A DNA stretch of 5,984 bases, taken from the NCBI GenBank assembly GCA_018970825.1, contig JAGWVP010000214.1, forward strand, positions 1 through 5,984, in the 5' to 3' direction. Positions 1 through 5,594 of this stretch are shown here, piece after piece. The notes under the pieces are model-generated. The model saw only the letters and a program-made list of their open reading frames with translations. It did not search any database and was not told where the DNA came from. The stretch is from a bacterium (GTDB lineage Bacteria > Desulfobacterota > Binatia > UBA12015). The translations under genes and the position numbers were made by a program. Position 1 is the first letter of the stretch. Each line of letters opens with the position of its first letter.

Positions 1-134
1 CACGACTCTCGCGGACTGAAGCGAAGCGCCGGGATTCCGCGCTCCGGGCCGCGCCCGCGCGGCGGCCGCGGGACCGGGCACGTCGGAGACGGCCGTGAGA
101 CGGTCGTGCGTCGCGCGGTCCCGGGCCCGGTGAT
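1..134. other. Upstream stretch with no assignable gene
   Basis: This very GC-rich stretch lies upstream of the hydrolase gene. One plus-strand frame meets a TGA at 17-19, so a few codons of an upstream gene could end there, but 16 bases are too few to claim one. In the hydrolase frame there is an in-frame TGA at 96-98 and no alternative start between it and 135. I see no convincing promoter hexamers, and the bases just before 135 are not a good Shine-Dalgarno sequence. Confidence 0.5.
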
Positions 135-2012
135 ATGCCGCGGCCGATGCCGGCTGCGAGCGATCGGATCGACCGGGTGCGCGCGCGGGTCCGGTGCCGC
201 GCGGGCGGAGCGATCCTTCTCCTCGTCCTGTCGTTCGCGCGCGTCGCCGCGGCGGTCGGGGGGCCCGGTCCGGCATGCGATCGCGGCGCCGCCGACGCGC
301 TCCGCACCTGCACCACTCGCCTCGGCCGCGCCGAACTCGCGTGCCTCCGCAAGACCGGGAGCCGCTGTGTCACCGGGGATCCGCGCCGCACGGCGGCGAT
401 CGTCGGTGCCGGCGTGCGAGTCCTCGCCTCGTGCCCCGACCCGGCGAGCGTCGAGGGGGCAGGGCACGGGTCGCTTCTCGGCCCCGACGCGCTCGCCTCG
501 CGGGTCGAGCGCGCATGCGAACGAGCCGTCGCGAGCCTGTTCGCGCGAAGTTTCGGCGGCCCGCACGCCGCCGTTCGTTCGAACGCCTCGGTGGCGGATC
601 GCCGCTGCCTCGACGGCGCGTTCCGCGACGGTCTCGCCCTCGTGGACTGGTCGCAGAAGCGCGCGTCGGAATGCCTGCGCGACGCGCGCTCGGGGACGGG
701 CTGCGAGGCTGCGCGAGTCGCCGCGGAGGTCGCCGCGCGCGCGGCCGAGACGGCGACGCGGATCGACGGCCGCTGCGCGACGAACCTCGCGGACCTGGTC
801 GCGATCGACGGTGCGACGTTCGCCGCACGAACCGCCGGGCAGGCCCGATGCGCGGTCGCCGCGGCGCACGGCGATGCGTCCCCGCTCGCCCTCGATTGCG
901 GACCCCGGCCGGAAGTCGCCGTGCCCGCCCGGGGCGTCACGGCGAAGGTCGTCCTCCCCGCGGCGACGTGGGGCTCGATGTGCGGCGACGGAAGCGACTA
1001 TGCGTTTCGCGTCCGGCTCGCTCCCGAGGGGCAGCCGGTCGAGAACGTCGTCGTCCATCTCGAAGGCGGCGGGGTGTGCATCTCCGGGACCGACTGCGCG
1101 TCGCGAGGCCCGGATCTCTTCGAGGCGTCGAGCGACCCGATGCCGGGGCAGGGGATCCTCTCGAGCACCGACGCCTCCAACCCGTTCCGCGACTGGACGA
1201 AGGTCTACCTGCCGTATTGCACGCAGGACCTGCACGCCGGCGGCGGAACGGCCTCGGTGTTTCCCGAGATCACGGTCCACCGCCATGGAGCGGTCGACGT
1301 GCGCGCGGCCCTGCGGTGGGTGCGCGACGCCCTCTGGACGGTGCTCGACGCCGAGGATCCGGCCGGGTACCGCGACGACCGGCCGCGCGTCGTTCTGGGC
1401 GGGACGTCGGCGGGCGCCTACGGCGTGCTCTACAACTACCACTGGGTGCTCGACGACCTCGGCTGGGAGCACGTCGCGGCGGTGCCCGACGCGGGCGTCG
1501 GGATCGACAACGGCTCGGCCGGCGTGATCCTGCTCGGCGTGGTCGCCGGGCTCCCGAATTCCCCCGGGTGGGGAGCGAAGCCCTTCCGCGCTCCCTACTG
1601 CTTCTCGTCGGAGTGCATGGAGATCGTGACGAACCTCGAGCGCGCGACCGCAGCGCGGCTGCAGGGTGCGCCGGAGCAGAGGATCCTCCACGTGACGAAC
1701 CAGGTCGACGAGGTCCAGCAGTCGACGACGCTCTTTCCGTCGATGTCGGCCTTCGTGAACGCGCTCCGCGCGGGCTATTGCGAGACGGTCGGCGAGCCGG
1801 GGATCGCGTGGTTCCTGCGCGGCTCGTCCACGTCGATCCACGGCGAGCTCACGACCTCGTGGTGGAACGACGGCGTGATCGACGGTACGGCGATGCGCGA
1901 CTGGGTGGGCGGAGCGATGGCCGACCCCGCGGGCGTCGTCGACCGGGTCGAGGAGGGAATGCTCGTCGCCGACGTGCCGGGCGTGCTGCCGTTTCCCTGT
2001 GCGCTTCCCTGA
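135..2012 (+). CDS. Secreted pectinacetylesterase/Notum-like hydrolase with N-terminal Cys-rich domain
   Basis: This encodes a 625-residue predicted exported serine hydrolase of the pectinacetylesterase (CE13)/Notum family, whose members remove acyl groups from polysaccharides or proteins. The first 20 residues are Arg-rich and are followed by a hydrophobic core (about 25-40, ending ARVAAA), consistent with a signal peptide. Residues about 45-260 form an Ala/Arg-rich, probably helical region with 12 cysteines (48, 59, 70, 78, 100, 128, 158, 180, 190, 214, 239, 255). The catalytic domain spans about 262-625: HLEGGGVC at 308-315 (oxyanion-hole glycines), YLPYCTQDLH at 358-367 (family signature), nucleophile Ser425 in GGTSAGAYG, and probable triad Asp525 (NQVDE) and His569 (SIHGE). 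The catalytic part has the usual family length; the N-terminal domain is extra. ATG at 135 has weak ribosome-site support; ATG at 147 or GTG at 177 would also keep the signal peptide. The family call is firm. The natural substrate is unknown, so pectin should not be assumed. Confidence 0.88.
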   Translation: MPRPMPAASDRIDRVRARVRCRAGGAILLLVLSFARVAAAVGGPGPACDRGAADALRTCTTRLGRAELACLRKTGSRCVTGDPRRTAAIVGAGVRVLASCPDPASVEGAGHGSLLGPDALASRVERACERAVASLFARSFGGPHAAVRSNASVADRRCLDGAFRDGLALVDWSQKRASECLRDARSGTGCEAARVAAEVAARAAETATRIDGRCATNLADLVAIDGATFAARTAGQARCAVAAAHGDASPLALDCGPRPEVAVPARGVTAKVVLPAATWGSMCGDGSDYAFRVRLAPEGQPVENVVVHLEGGGVCISGTDCASRGPDLFEASSDPMPGQGILSSTDASNPFRDWTKVYLPYCTQDLHAGGGTASVFPEITVHRHGAVDVRAALRWVRDALWTVLDAEDPAGYRDDRPRVVLGGTSAGAYGVLYNYHWVLDDLGWEHVAAVPDAGVGIDNGSAGVILLGVVAGLPNSPGWGAKPFRAPYCFSSECMEIVTNLERATAARLQGAPEQRILHVTNQVDEVQQSTTLFPSMSAFVNALRAGYCETVGEPGIAWFLRGSSTSIHGELTTSWWNDGVIDGTAMRDWVGGAMADPAGVVDRVEEGMLVADVPGVLPFPCALP

Positions 2013-2066
2013 GAGGGACCCGGCGTACGCCCCTCCCCGGCGGGTGCGTCGACTCCTCGCGGCCTG

Positions 2067-2255
2067 GTCCGAGTTCACGGTCGCGCACGCTCCCACGTCG
2101 GGCAGTCGCACGAGCGGGTGCTCGGCCATCGCCGGGAAGACGCGCAGACGGAGGTTCGAGAGCGGGCAGGCCTTGCGGGCGAGGGGGAGCGCTTGCGCGG
2201 TCGCCCGCAAGTCGGCGGGCGACGACGCCTCGGCGTCGGGCGAATCGACCACGTG
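2067..2255 (-). pseudogene. Adenosine/adenine deaminase C-terminal fragment (relic)
   Basis: The minus strand read from 2255 down to 2067 gives a peptide with the late motifs of the adenosine/adenine deaminase family (TIM-barrel metal-dependent hydrolases that deaminate the purine base). CPLSN (Cys codon at 2168-2166) is followed by LRLRVF, then AEHPL, then G-x-x-x-T-V-N-S-D, whose Asp codon is at 2069-2067. The distance from the Cys to that Asp is 33 residues, the spacing I expect in bacterial members, and the Asp matches the metal-binding Asp of the family. The HVVD at 2255-2244 sits near where the family has its GHG/DHG histidine, but with about five extra residues. After NSD the expected D-P-x-x-F is absent and the sequence becomes Arg-rich. 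The amidohydrolase N-terminus and a clean HAGE motif are missing. Only about 260 bases lie upstream before the next gene, too few for the rest of a roughly 330-residue enzyme. A decayed, doubly truncated gene is the best reading. Confidence 0.75.
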
Positions 2256-2515
2256 ACGGCGGCGGAGCCGCAGGGCGACGCCGCACGCGTCCCCTCTCGG
2301 CGCACGTCGCTCACGCCTTCGTAGGTCCGAGTCCGTAGGGACGGGGAGCGCGGCGTCCGACGGTTCGGTCGCCGGCCTGTGCGCCGAGTCCGTCTTCGAG
2401 GGCTCGCCGATCTCGACGACGCCGCCTGCGCCCTGGTGTCGACAGACCCCGACCACCGGGACTCCCTCGACGGTGCGTTGCGCGGGTCCGTGAGGACTGG
2501 AATTCTCCCTCGACG
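2256..2515. other. Intergenic stretch without an intact gene, probably decayed coding DNA
   Basis: With the deaminase fragment this makes about 500 bases (2013-2515) between two plus-strand genes without an intact gene. The minus-strand frame that carries the deaminase motifs remains open across this stretch. From about 2480 to 2330 it keeps mostly G/C third positions and a mixed composition (for example VEGVPVVGV and GGVVEIGEP), as if once coding. I recognise no family in it and no start with a ribosome site. Another minus-strand frame reads AQAGD at about 2382-2368, which could be a worn HAGE deaminase motif, but its distance to CPLSN is about 70 residues, not the expected 48 or so. I see no tRNA, terminator with a T-run, or mobile-element end here. 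Confidence 0.4.
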
Positions 2516-2518
2516 GTG
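2462..2518. repeat. Pair of 14-bp direct repeats at the lipoprotein start
   Basis: CTCCCTCGACGGTG occurs at 2462-2475 and again, identically, at 2505-2518, 43 bases apart. The second copy ends on the predicted GTG start codon (2516-2518) of the lipoprotein gene. A short duplication or a paired binding site are both possible. Confidence 0.6.
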
Positions 2519-2528
2519 AGGGACCCGC
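2482..2528. repeat. 8-bp inverted repeat spanning the lipoprotein start
   Basis: GCGGGTCC at 2482-2489 is the exact reverse complement of GGACCCGC at 2521-2528, with 31 bases between them. In RNA this could put the GTG start at 2516 inside the loop of a hairpin. In such GC-rich DNA an 8-bp match at this distance can also arise by chance. Confidence 0.4.
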
Positions 2529-3199
2529 ACTCGAGGAAGACCCCCGAAGGCGCGCCGCGGCCCGGGGCCCCGCTGCAGTGCGGCTTCCCCTGCGCCGGGC
2601 TCGCCGTCGTGATCGCGCTCGGGCTCGCCGCGGGCTGCTCGGCGAGTGCGGTGGCACCGCGTGCCGACGCGACGGGTGTCGGCGTGCTCGTGTCCCCGGG
2701 CCCGTCCGCCTGCGGGGAGGATCGTGGTCCGGGCGCCGCGCAGGCGCAGGCCGCGAACGATCCCGGGCCGGTGATCGAGTGGCTCCGCCGGTTCGAGAGG
2801 CAGGAGCCCGCGTTGATCGCCGGCGAGGACCCGGCGCTCGGGCCCTACCTCCGCGCCGCGATCGAGCGATGGCCCGAGGTCTGGCAGTTCCACGAACACC
2901 TCGCGGCGCTCGACGTCCGCACGGGCGACCTCGAGGCCGCCCGTGCCGAGCACGACGAGGCGCGCAGGCTCTACGAGCGGGCCCCGCTCTTCGACGACCC
3001 GTGGCTCGGTTGGCGCGGCAAGTTCGCGATCGTCGGCATGGGGAACACCTTCGCAGGTCCGGTCGGCTGGCTCCTCGGCAAGGGCGTGGTGGCCGCGATC
3101 GACGCGATGGCGGGGGACGAGCCGGTGCCGTTCCCCCCCGAGCCCTCGGCCGTCGCATGGAGCCCGCCTCCGACGGCGCACCCGCTGCCCGCACGCTGA
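2516..3199 (+). CDS. Predicted lipoprotein with TPR-like hairpin, unknown function
   Basis: This encodes 227 residues of no family I recognise. The start is GTG; no other ATG or GTG start lies in frame just upstream. No Shine-Dalgarno lies at normal distance (a GAGGA at 2492-2496 is 19 bases away), so translation may be weak or start elsewhere. Residues about 24-41 form a hydrophobic stretch ending in the lipobox LAAGC, with Cys41 as the likely lipidated residue, which points to membrane anchoring. Residues 42-80 look like an Ala/Gly/Pro linker. Residues about 120-156 (W-x-x-H-x-x-L-A-A-L...G-D-L-E-A-A-R...A-R-R-L-Y) look like a single tetratricopeptide hairpin, a protein-binding fold. Residues 171-200 are Gly/Ala-rich and hydrophobic and could pack against a membrane. 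The tail is Pro-rich. It lies 38 bases before the monooxygenase and is probably in the same transcript. Coding is supported by consistent G/C third positions; function is unknown. Confidence 0.7.
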   Translation: MRDPHSRKTPEGAPRPGAPLQCGFPCAGLAVVIALGLAAGCSASAVAPRADATGVGVLVSPGPSACGEDRGPGAAQAQAANDPGPVIEWLRRFERQEPALIAGEDPALGPYLRAAIERWPEVWQFHEHLAALDVRTGDLEAARAEHDEARRLYERAPLFDDPWLGWRGKFAIVGMGNTFAGPVGWLLGKGVVAAIDAMAGDEPVPFPPEPSAVAWSPPPTAHPLPAR

Positions 3200-3226
3200 T
3201 CGCGGCGCGGGTTTCCAGGCGCTGCT

Positions 3227-3236
3227 AGAAGGAGAG
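3227..3236 (+). promoter_or_regulatory. Ribosome binding site of the monooxygenase
   Basis: AGAAGGAGAG contains AAGGAG at 3229-3234 and lies a few bases before GTG at 3238. It is the best Shine-Dalgarno match in the window and fixes the GTG start. Short spacing aside, it suggests stronger translation than for the lipoprotein just upstream. Confidence 0.75.
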
Positions 3237-3237
3237 C

Positions 3238-4719
3238 GTGGAGCATCTCGACGTCGTCGTGGTGGGAGCCGGCCTCTCGGGCATCTGCGCGGGCCATCAC
3301 CTGAAGGAGACTTGTCCGTGGGCCCGCTGGGCCGTCCTCGAGGCCCGGGGCGCGATGGGCGGGACCTGGGACCTCTTCCGATACCCGGGCATCCGATCGG
3401 ACTCCGACATGTACACGCTCGGCTACCCGTTCCGGCCCTGGGAGCGAGCGAACGCGATTGCCGACGGCCCGTCGATCCGACGCTACATCGAGGAGACCGC
3501 GGCCGAGGACGGCACCGACCGACGCATCCGGTTCCACCACCGGGTCGTGCGGGCGGAGTGGTCCTCCCGGGAGTCGCGGTGGCATCTCGTGGTCGAGCGC
3601 GGCGACGCGTCCGGCGGGCCGACGACGACGGAACGGCTCACCTGCGGGTTCCTGTTCTCCTGCACGGGCTACTACCGTTACGACCGCGGCTACCTGCCCG
3701 AGTTCCCCGGCCTCGACCGCTACCGCGGCCGCTTCGTCCACCCCCAGTTCTGGCCCGAGGACCTCGCGTGGGCGGGCAAGCGCGTCGTCGTGATCGGGAG
3801 CGGCGCGACGGCCGTCACGCTCGTCCCGGCGCTGGCGACCGAGGCGGCACACGTGACGATGCTGCAGCGATCGCCGACCTACGTGGTCTCGCTCCCGCAG
3901 CGCAGCGGGTTCCGCGAGTTCGTCCGCCGCGTGCTCTCCCCTCCCGCGGCCGGTCGCTTCCTGCGCTGGTTCAACGCGATCGTGACCCAGGGAATGTACC
4001 GCCTGAGCCGCCGACGGCCGGATCTCGTGAAGCGCGCGCTGCGCAGGCAGGTCGAGCGCGAGTTGCCCGAGGGCTACGACGTGAGGACCCATTTCACCCC
4101 GCGCTACGACCCGTGGGACCAGCGGATGTGCGTGGTGCCCGACGGAGACCTCTTCCGCGCGATTCGCGAGGGCCGTGCCTCGGTCGAGACGGACCGGATC
4201 GCGAGCTTCACCGAGGATGGCCTCCGCCTCGAGTCGGGTCGCGAGCTCGAGGCGGACGTCGTCGTCGCGGCGACCGGTCTCGAGCTGCTGTTCGCGGGCG
4301 GGATGGAGGTCGTCGTCGACGGCGAAGCCGTCGATCCGGCGAGCCGCTTCACCTACAAGGGCATGATGCTCGAGGGTGTGCCGAATTTCGCGGTCGCGAT
4401 CGGGTACACGAACGCATCCTGGACGCTGAAGGCCGATCTGACCTGCGGTGCGGTGGCTCGCCTGCTGAACCACATGCGCGACACGGGCGCGTCGAGTTGC
4501 AGGCCGGTGAACCGGGGGACGCGCGAGACCGGTGAGCCGCTCCTCGGCCTCAACTCGGGCTACGTCATGCGTGCCGCGGACCGCTTCCCGAGACAGGGTC
4601 CCTCCGCACCGTGGCGGCTCCAGCAGAGTTTCCTCGCGGACTGGAGGGCCATCCGTCTCGGGCCGGTCGAGGACGGCGAGCTCGAGTTCAACCGCGCAGC
4701 GGCATCGGCCTCGGGCTGA
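3238..4719 (+). CDS. EthA-like flavin-dependent Baeyer-Villiger monooxygenase
   Basis: This encodes a complete 493-residue type I Baeyer-Villiger monooxygenase: FAD- and NADPH-dependent, cytoplasmic, inserting one oxygen of O2 next to a carbonyl to turn ketones into esters or lactones, and often also oxidising sulfur. The FAD Rossmann motif is G10-A-G12-L-S-G15, with Glu35 at the end of the second strand, followed by GGTWD (41-45) and RYPGIRSDSDMY (48-59), the conserved flavin-contact block. The family fingerprint is at 162-174, Y-R-G-R-F-V-H-P-Q-F-W-P-E; the usual first Phe is Tyr. The NADPH Rossmann motif is G187-S-G189-A-T-A192, with Arg211 in QRSP. DPWDQR at 291-296 probably supplies the catalytic Arg (inference from EthA). 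AATGLE (344-349) is the usual late flavoprotein motif. The C-terminus keeps the family pattern RFPRQG...PW...VEDGELEF. Length and motifs are closest to mycobacterial EthA (about 489 residues), but no EthR-type regulator is in view. The substrate cannot be read from sequence. Confidence 0.93.
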   Translation: MEHLDVVVVGAGLSGICAGHHLKETCPWARWAVLEARGAMGGTWDLFRYPGIRSDSDMYTLGYPFRPWERANAIADGPSIRRYIEETAAEDGTDRRIRFHHRVVRAEWSSRESRWHLVVERGDASGGPTTTERLTCGFLFSCTGYYRYDRGYLPEFPGLDRYRGRFVHPQFWPEDLAWAGKRVVVIGSGATAVTLVPALATEAAHVTMLQRSPTYVVSLPQRSGFREFVRRVLSPPAAGRFLRWFNAIVTQGMYRLSRRRPDLVKRALRRQVERELPEGYDVRTHFTPRYDPWDQRMCVVPDGDLFRAIREGRASVETDRIASFTEDGLRLESGRELEADVVVAATGLELLFAGGMEVVVDGEAVDPASRFTYKGMMLEGVPNFAVAIGYTNASWTLKADLTCGAVARLLNHMRDTGASSCRPVNRGTRETGEPLLGLNSGYVMRAADRFPRQGPSAPWRLQQSFLADWRAIRLGPVEDGELEFNRAAASASG

Positions 4720-4737
4720 GGGTTTCGGCGCCCCGGG

Positions 4738-5400
4738 TCAGATCGCGAGCCGGACCGGGCCCTGGAACGAGTCCCCGCTGCCGAAGAAGAACGCGGCGCG
4801 CGTCGGACAGGGGAGATCGACCACCAGGTCCGCATCGAGGTGGACGGTCCGCACCGACCAACCCGCGGGAAGCGTCCGTGTCCTGAACGGACGAGCCGCC
4901 CGCGCAGGGTCGGACTCGACGCGCCGAGCCTGCGCGGTGAGAGGCACGTAGTCGAAGCCGTCGCCGCAGTGCATGACTTCGATCGTGCGGCCCGCGGCGT
5001 AGAGGACCCGGTGGTGCTTCTCGACGGGCAGGACGACGAGTCCGCCCGCAGCTCCCTCCGGGGTCGGCTCCGGCAGTCCCGGGCGCGCGACCATCGAGAA
5101 GCGAAGCCCGTCGACGACGATCGTGTCGAGCGGACCGTCGTCGGGTGCGCCGGGGGAGCGCGCGAAGTACGCGAGATCGGCGACCGATCGGCCGAGGCCG
5201 GAGAAGACCCACCCGTCGGGCAGGACGAGGGAGGCGGCGCGTTCGTGCGTGACCGGTTCCTGGGCGAGCCAGACCGTCATCGTCGCGGGTCGAGCGATCT
5301 CCAGGTGAAGGCCGCCCGGGCCTCGGGTCCAGTTGTCGACCCAGGCGGGGTTGCCGAGGGGAGCGCGGCCGTCATGGATGGCCCGGGAAGCGTCGAGCAT
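4738..5400 (-). CDS. Conserved-looking hypothetical protein, unknown function
   Basis: This encodes 220 residues on the minus strand, starting ATG at 5400-5398 and stopping 18 bases from the monooxygenase stop (convergent). I do not recognise the family. It is probably real: G/C third positions hold throughout, residue use is balanced rather than Arg-rich, and it has its own promoter-like region. There is no signal peptide or membrane segment, so it is probably cytoplasmic. The pattern is of many short beta strands with turns: W-V-D-N-W-T (20-25), a hydrophobic strand MTVWLAQEP (41-49), WVFSGLG (64-70), LVVLPVEKHHR (121-131), MHCGDGFDYVPL (143-154), and a C-terminal block LPAGWSVR (177-184) through DLPCPTR (195-201) to GDSFQGPV (209-216). 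Cys145 and Cys198 with His129, His130 and His144 are candidate functional residues, but this is only an observation. The TSS implied by the promoter lies close to the ATG, so the mRNA may be nearly leaderless. Confidence 0.75.
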   Translation of the reverse strand: MLDASRAIHDGRAPLGNPAWVDNWTRGPGGLHLEIARPATMTVWLAQEPVTHERAASLVLPDGWVFSGLGRSVADLAYFARSPGAPDDGPLDTIVVDGLRFSMVARPGLPEPTPEGAAGGLVVLPVEKHHRVLYAAGRTIEVMHCGDGFDYVPLTAQARRVESDPARAARPFRTRTLPAGWSVRTVHLDADLVVDLPCPTRAAFFFGSGDSFQGPVRLAI

Positions 5401-5401
5401 G

Positions 5402-5434
5402 GGGCTGTCCTAGTAAAACAGCACTTGGGCTGTC
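5402..5434. repeat. Operator-like direct and inverted repeats
   Basis: GGGCTGTC occurs at 5402-5409 and 5427-5434 (25 bases apart, start to start). Within this, ACAGC (5418-5422) and GCTGT (5429-5433) form a perfect inverted repeat around six bases. The element overlaps the TTGACA and spacer of the minus-strand promoter, the typical place for a repressor operator. No regulator gene is in the window. Confidence 0.5.
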
Positions 5435-5436
5435 AA
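5410..5436 (-). promoter_or_regulatory. Probable sigma70-type promoter of the minus-strand hypothetical gene
   Basis: On the minus strand a perfect TTGACA (5436-5431) is followed after 15 bases by TACTAG (5415-5410), a partial match to TATAAT in a TTTTACTA context. This is the only clearly AT-rich patch in a very GC-rich window. Transcription would start within a few bases of ATG at 5400. The -35 is strong, the -10 weak and the spacing slightly short. Confidence 0.5.
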
Positions 5437-5465
5437 TTTCCACGACTCCGGGAGCGACCTCCCTG

Positions 5466-5485
5466 CCGACCGAACCGGCGGTCGG
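5466..5485. repeat. 7-bp perfect stem-loop in the divergent intergenic region
   Basis: CCGACCG (5466-5472) and CGGTCGG (5479-5485) are perfect reverse complements around AACCGG. No T-run follows on either strand, so it is not a standard terminator. It lies between the divergent minus- and plus-strand genes and could be a binding site, or chance in GC-rich DNA. Confidence 0.4.
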
Positions 5486-5579
5486 GGCGACCCTGCACGT
5501 GGCGAGATAGGGGCTTTCCTACCGGGCGGTCGTCGTGCACACTGCCGGAGCAGTCGGATCCCGGCCCTCGAGGCCGACC

Positions 5580-5585
5580 GAGGAG
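5580..5585 (+). promoter_or_regulatory. Ribosome binding site of the Cys-rich secreted protein gene
   Basis: GAGGAG lies nine bases before GTG at 5595, a good match and spacing. It supports the GTG as start, and that start gives an immediate, well-formed signal peptide. Confidence 0.7.
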
Positions 5586-5594
5586 TCCCCGATC

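Noticed and set aside
106..1527. A 473-codon plus-strand open frame overlapping the hydrolase
   Set aside because: It is Arg/Ser/Ala-rich with no domain signal, and is explained as a frame shadow of the hydrolase.
2022..2031. 10-bp palindrome GGCGTACGCC just after the hydrolase stop
   Set aside because: It has no loop or T-run and no second copy that I noticed. A single short palindrome in GC-rich DNA is expected by chance.
194..2338. A 714-codon plus-strand open frame overlapping the hydrolase
   Set aside because: The translation is overwhelmingly Arg, Gly, Ala and Pro, typical of an out-of-frame reading. The overlapping frame carries the catalytic motifs.
2075..3181. A 368-codon minus-strand open frame across the lipoprotein and the deaminase relic
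   Set aside because: Its part within 2075-2500 is Arg/Ser/Pro-rich and in a different frame from the deaminase motifs. The rest is antisense to the lipoprotein gene.
2971..4473. A 500-codon open frame antisense to the monooxygenase
   Set aside because: It mirrors a gene with full family motifs and high third-position GC, which keeps antisense frames free of stops. Its peptide shows no family motif and has no ribosome site.
2943..4535. A 530-codon plus-strand open frame overlapping the lipoprotein and monooxygenase
   Set aside because: The peptide is Arg/Gly/Pro-rich without motifs. The monooxygenase frame explains the region.
4708..4740. A possible shared terminator between the convergent genes
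   Set aside because: Only a 4-bp stem (CCTC/GAGG) without a T-run can be drawn in the 18-base gap, which is too weak to call.
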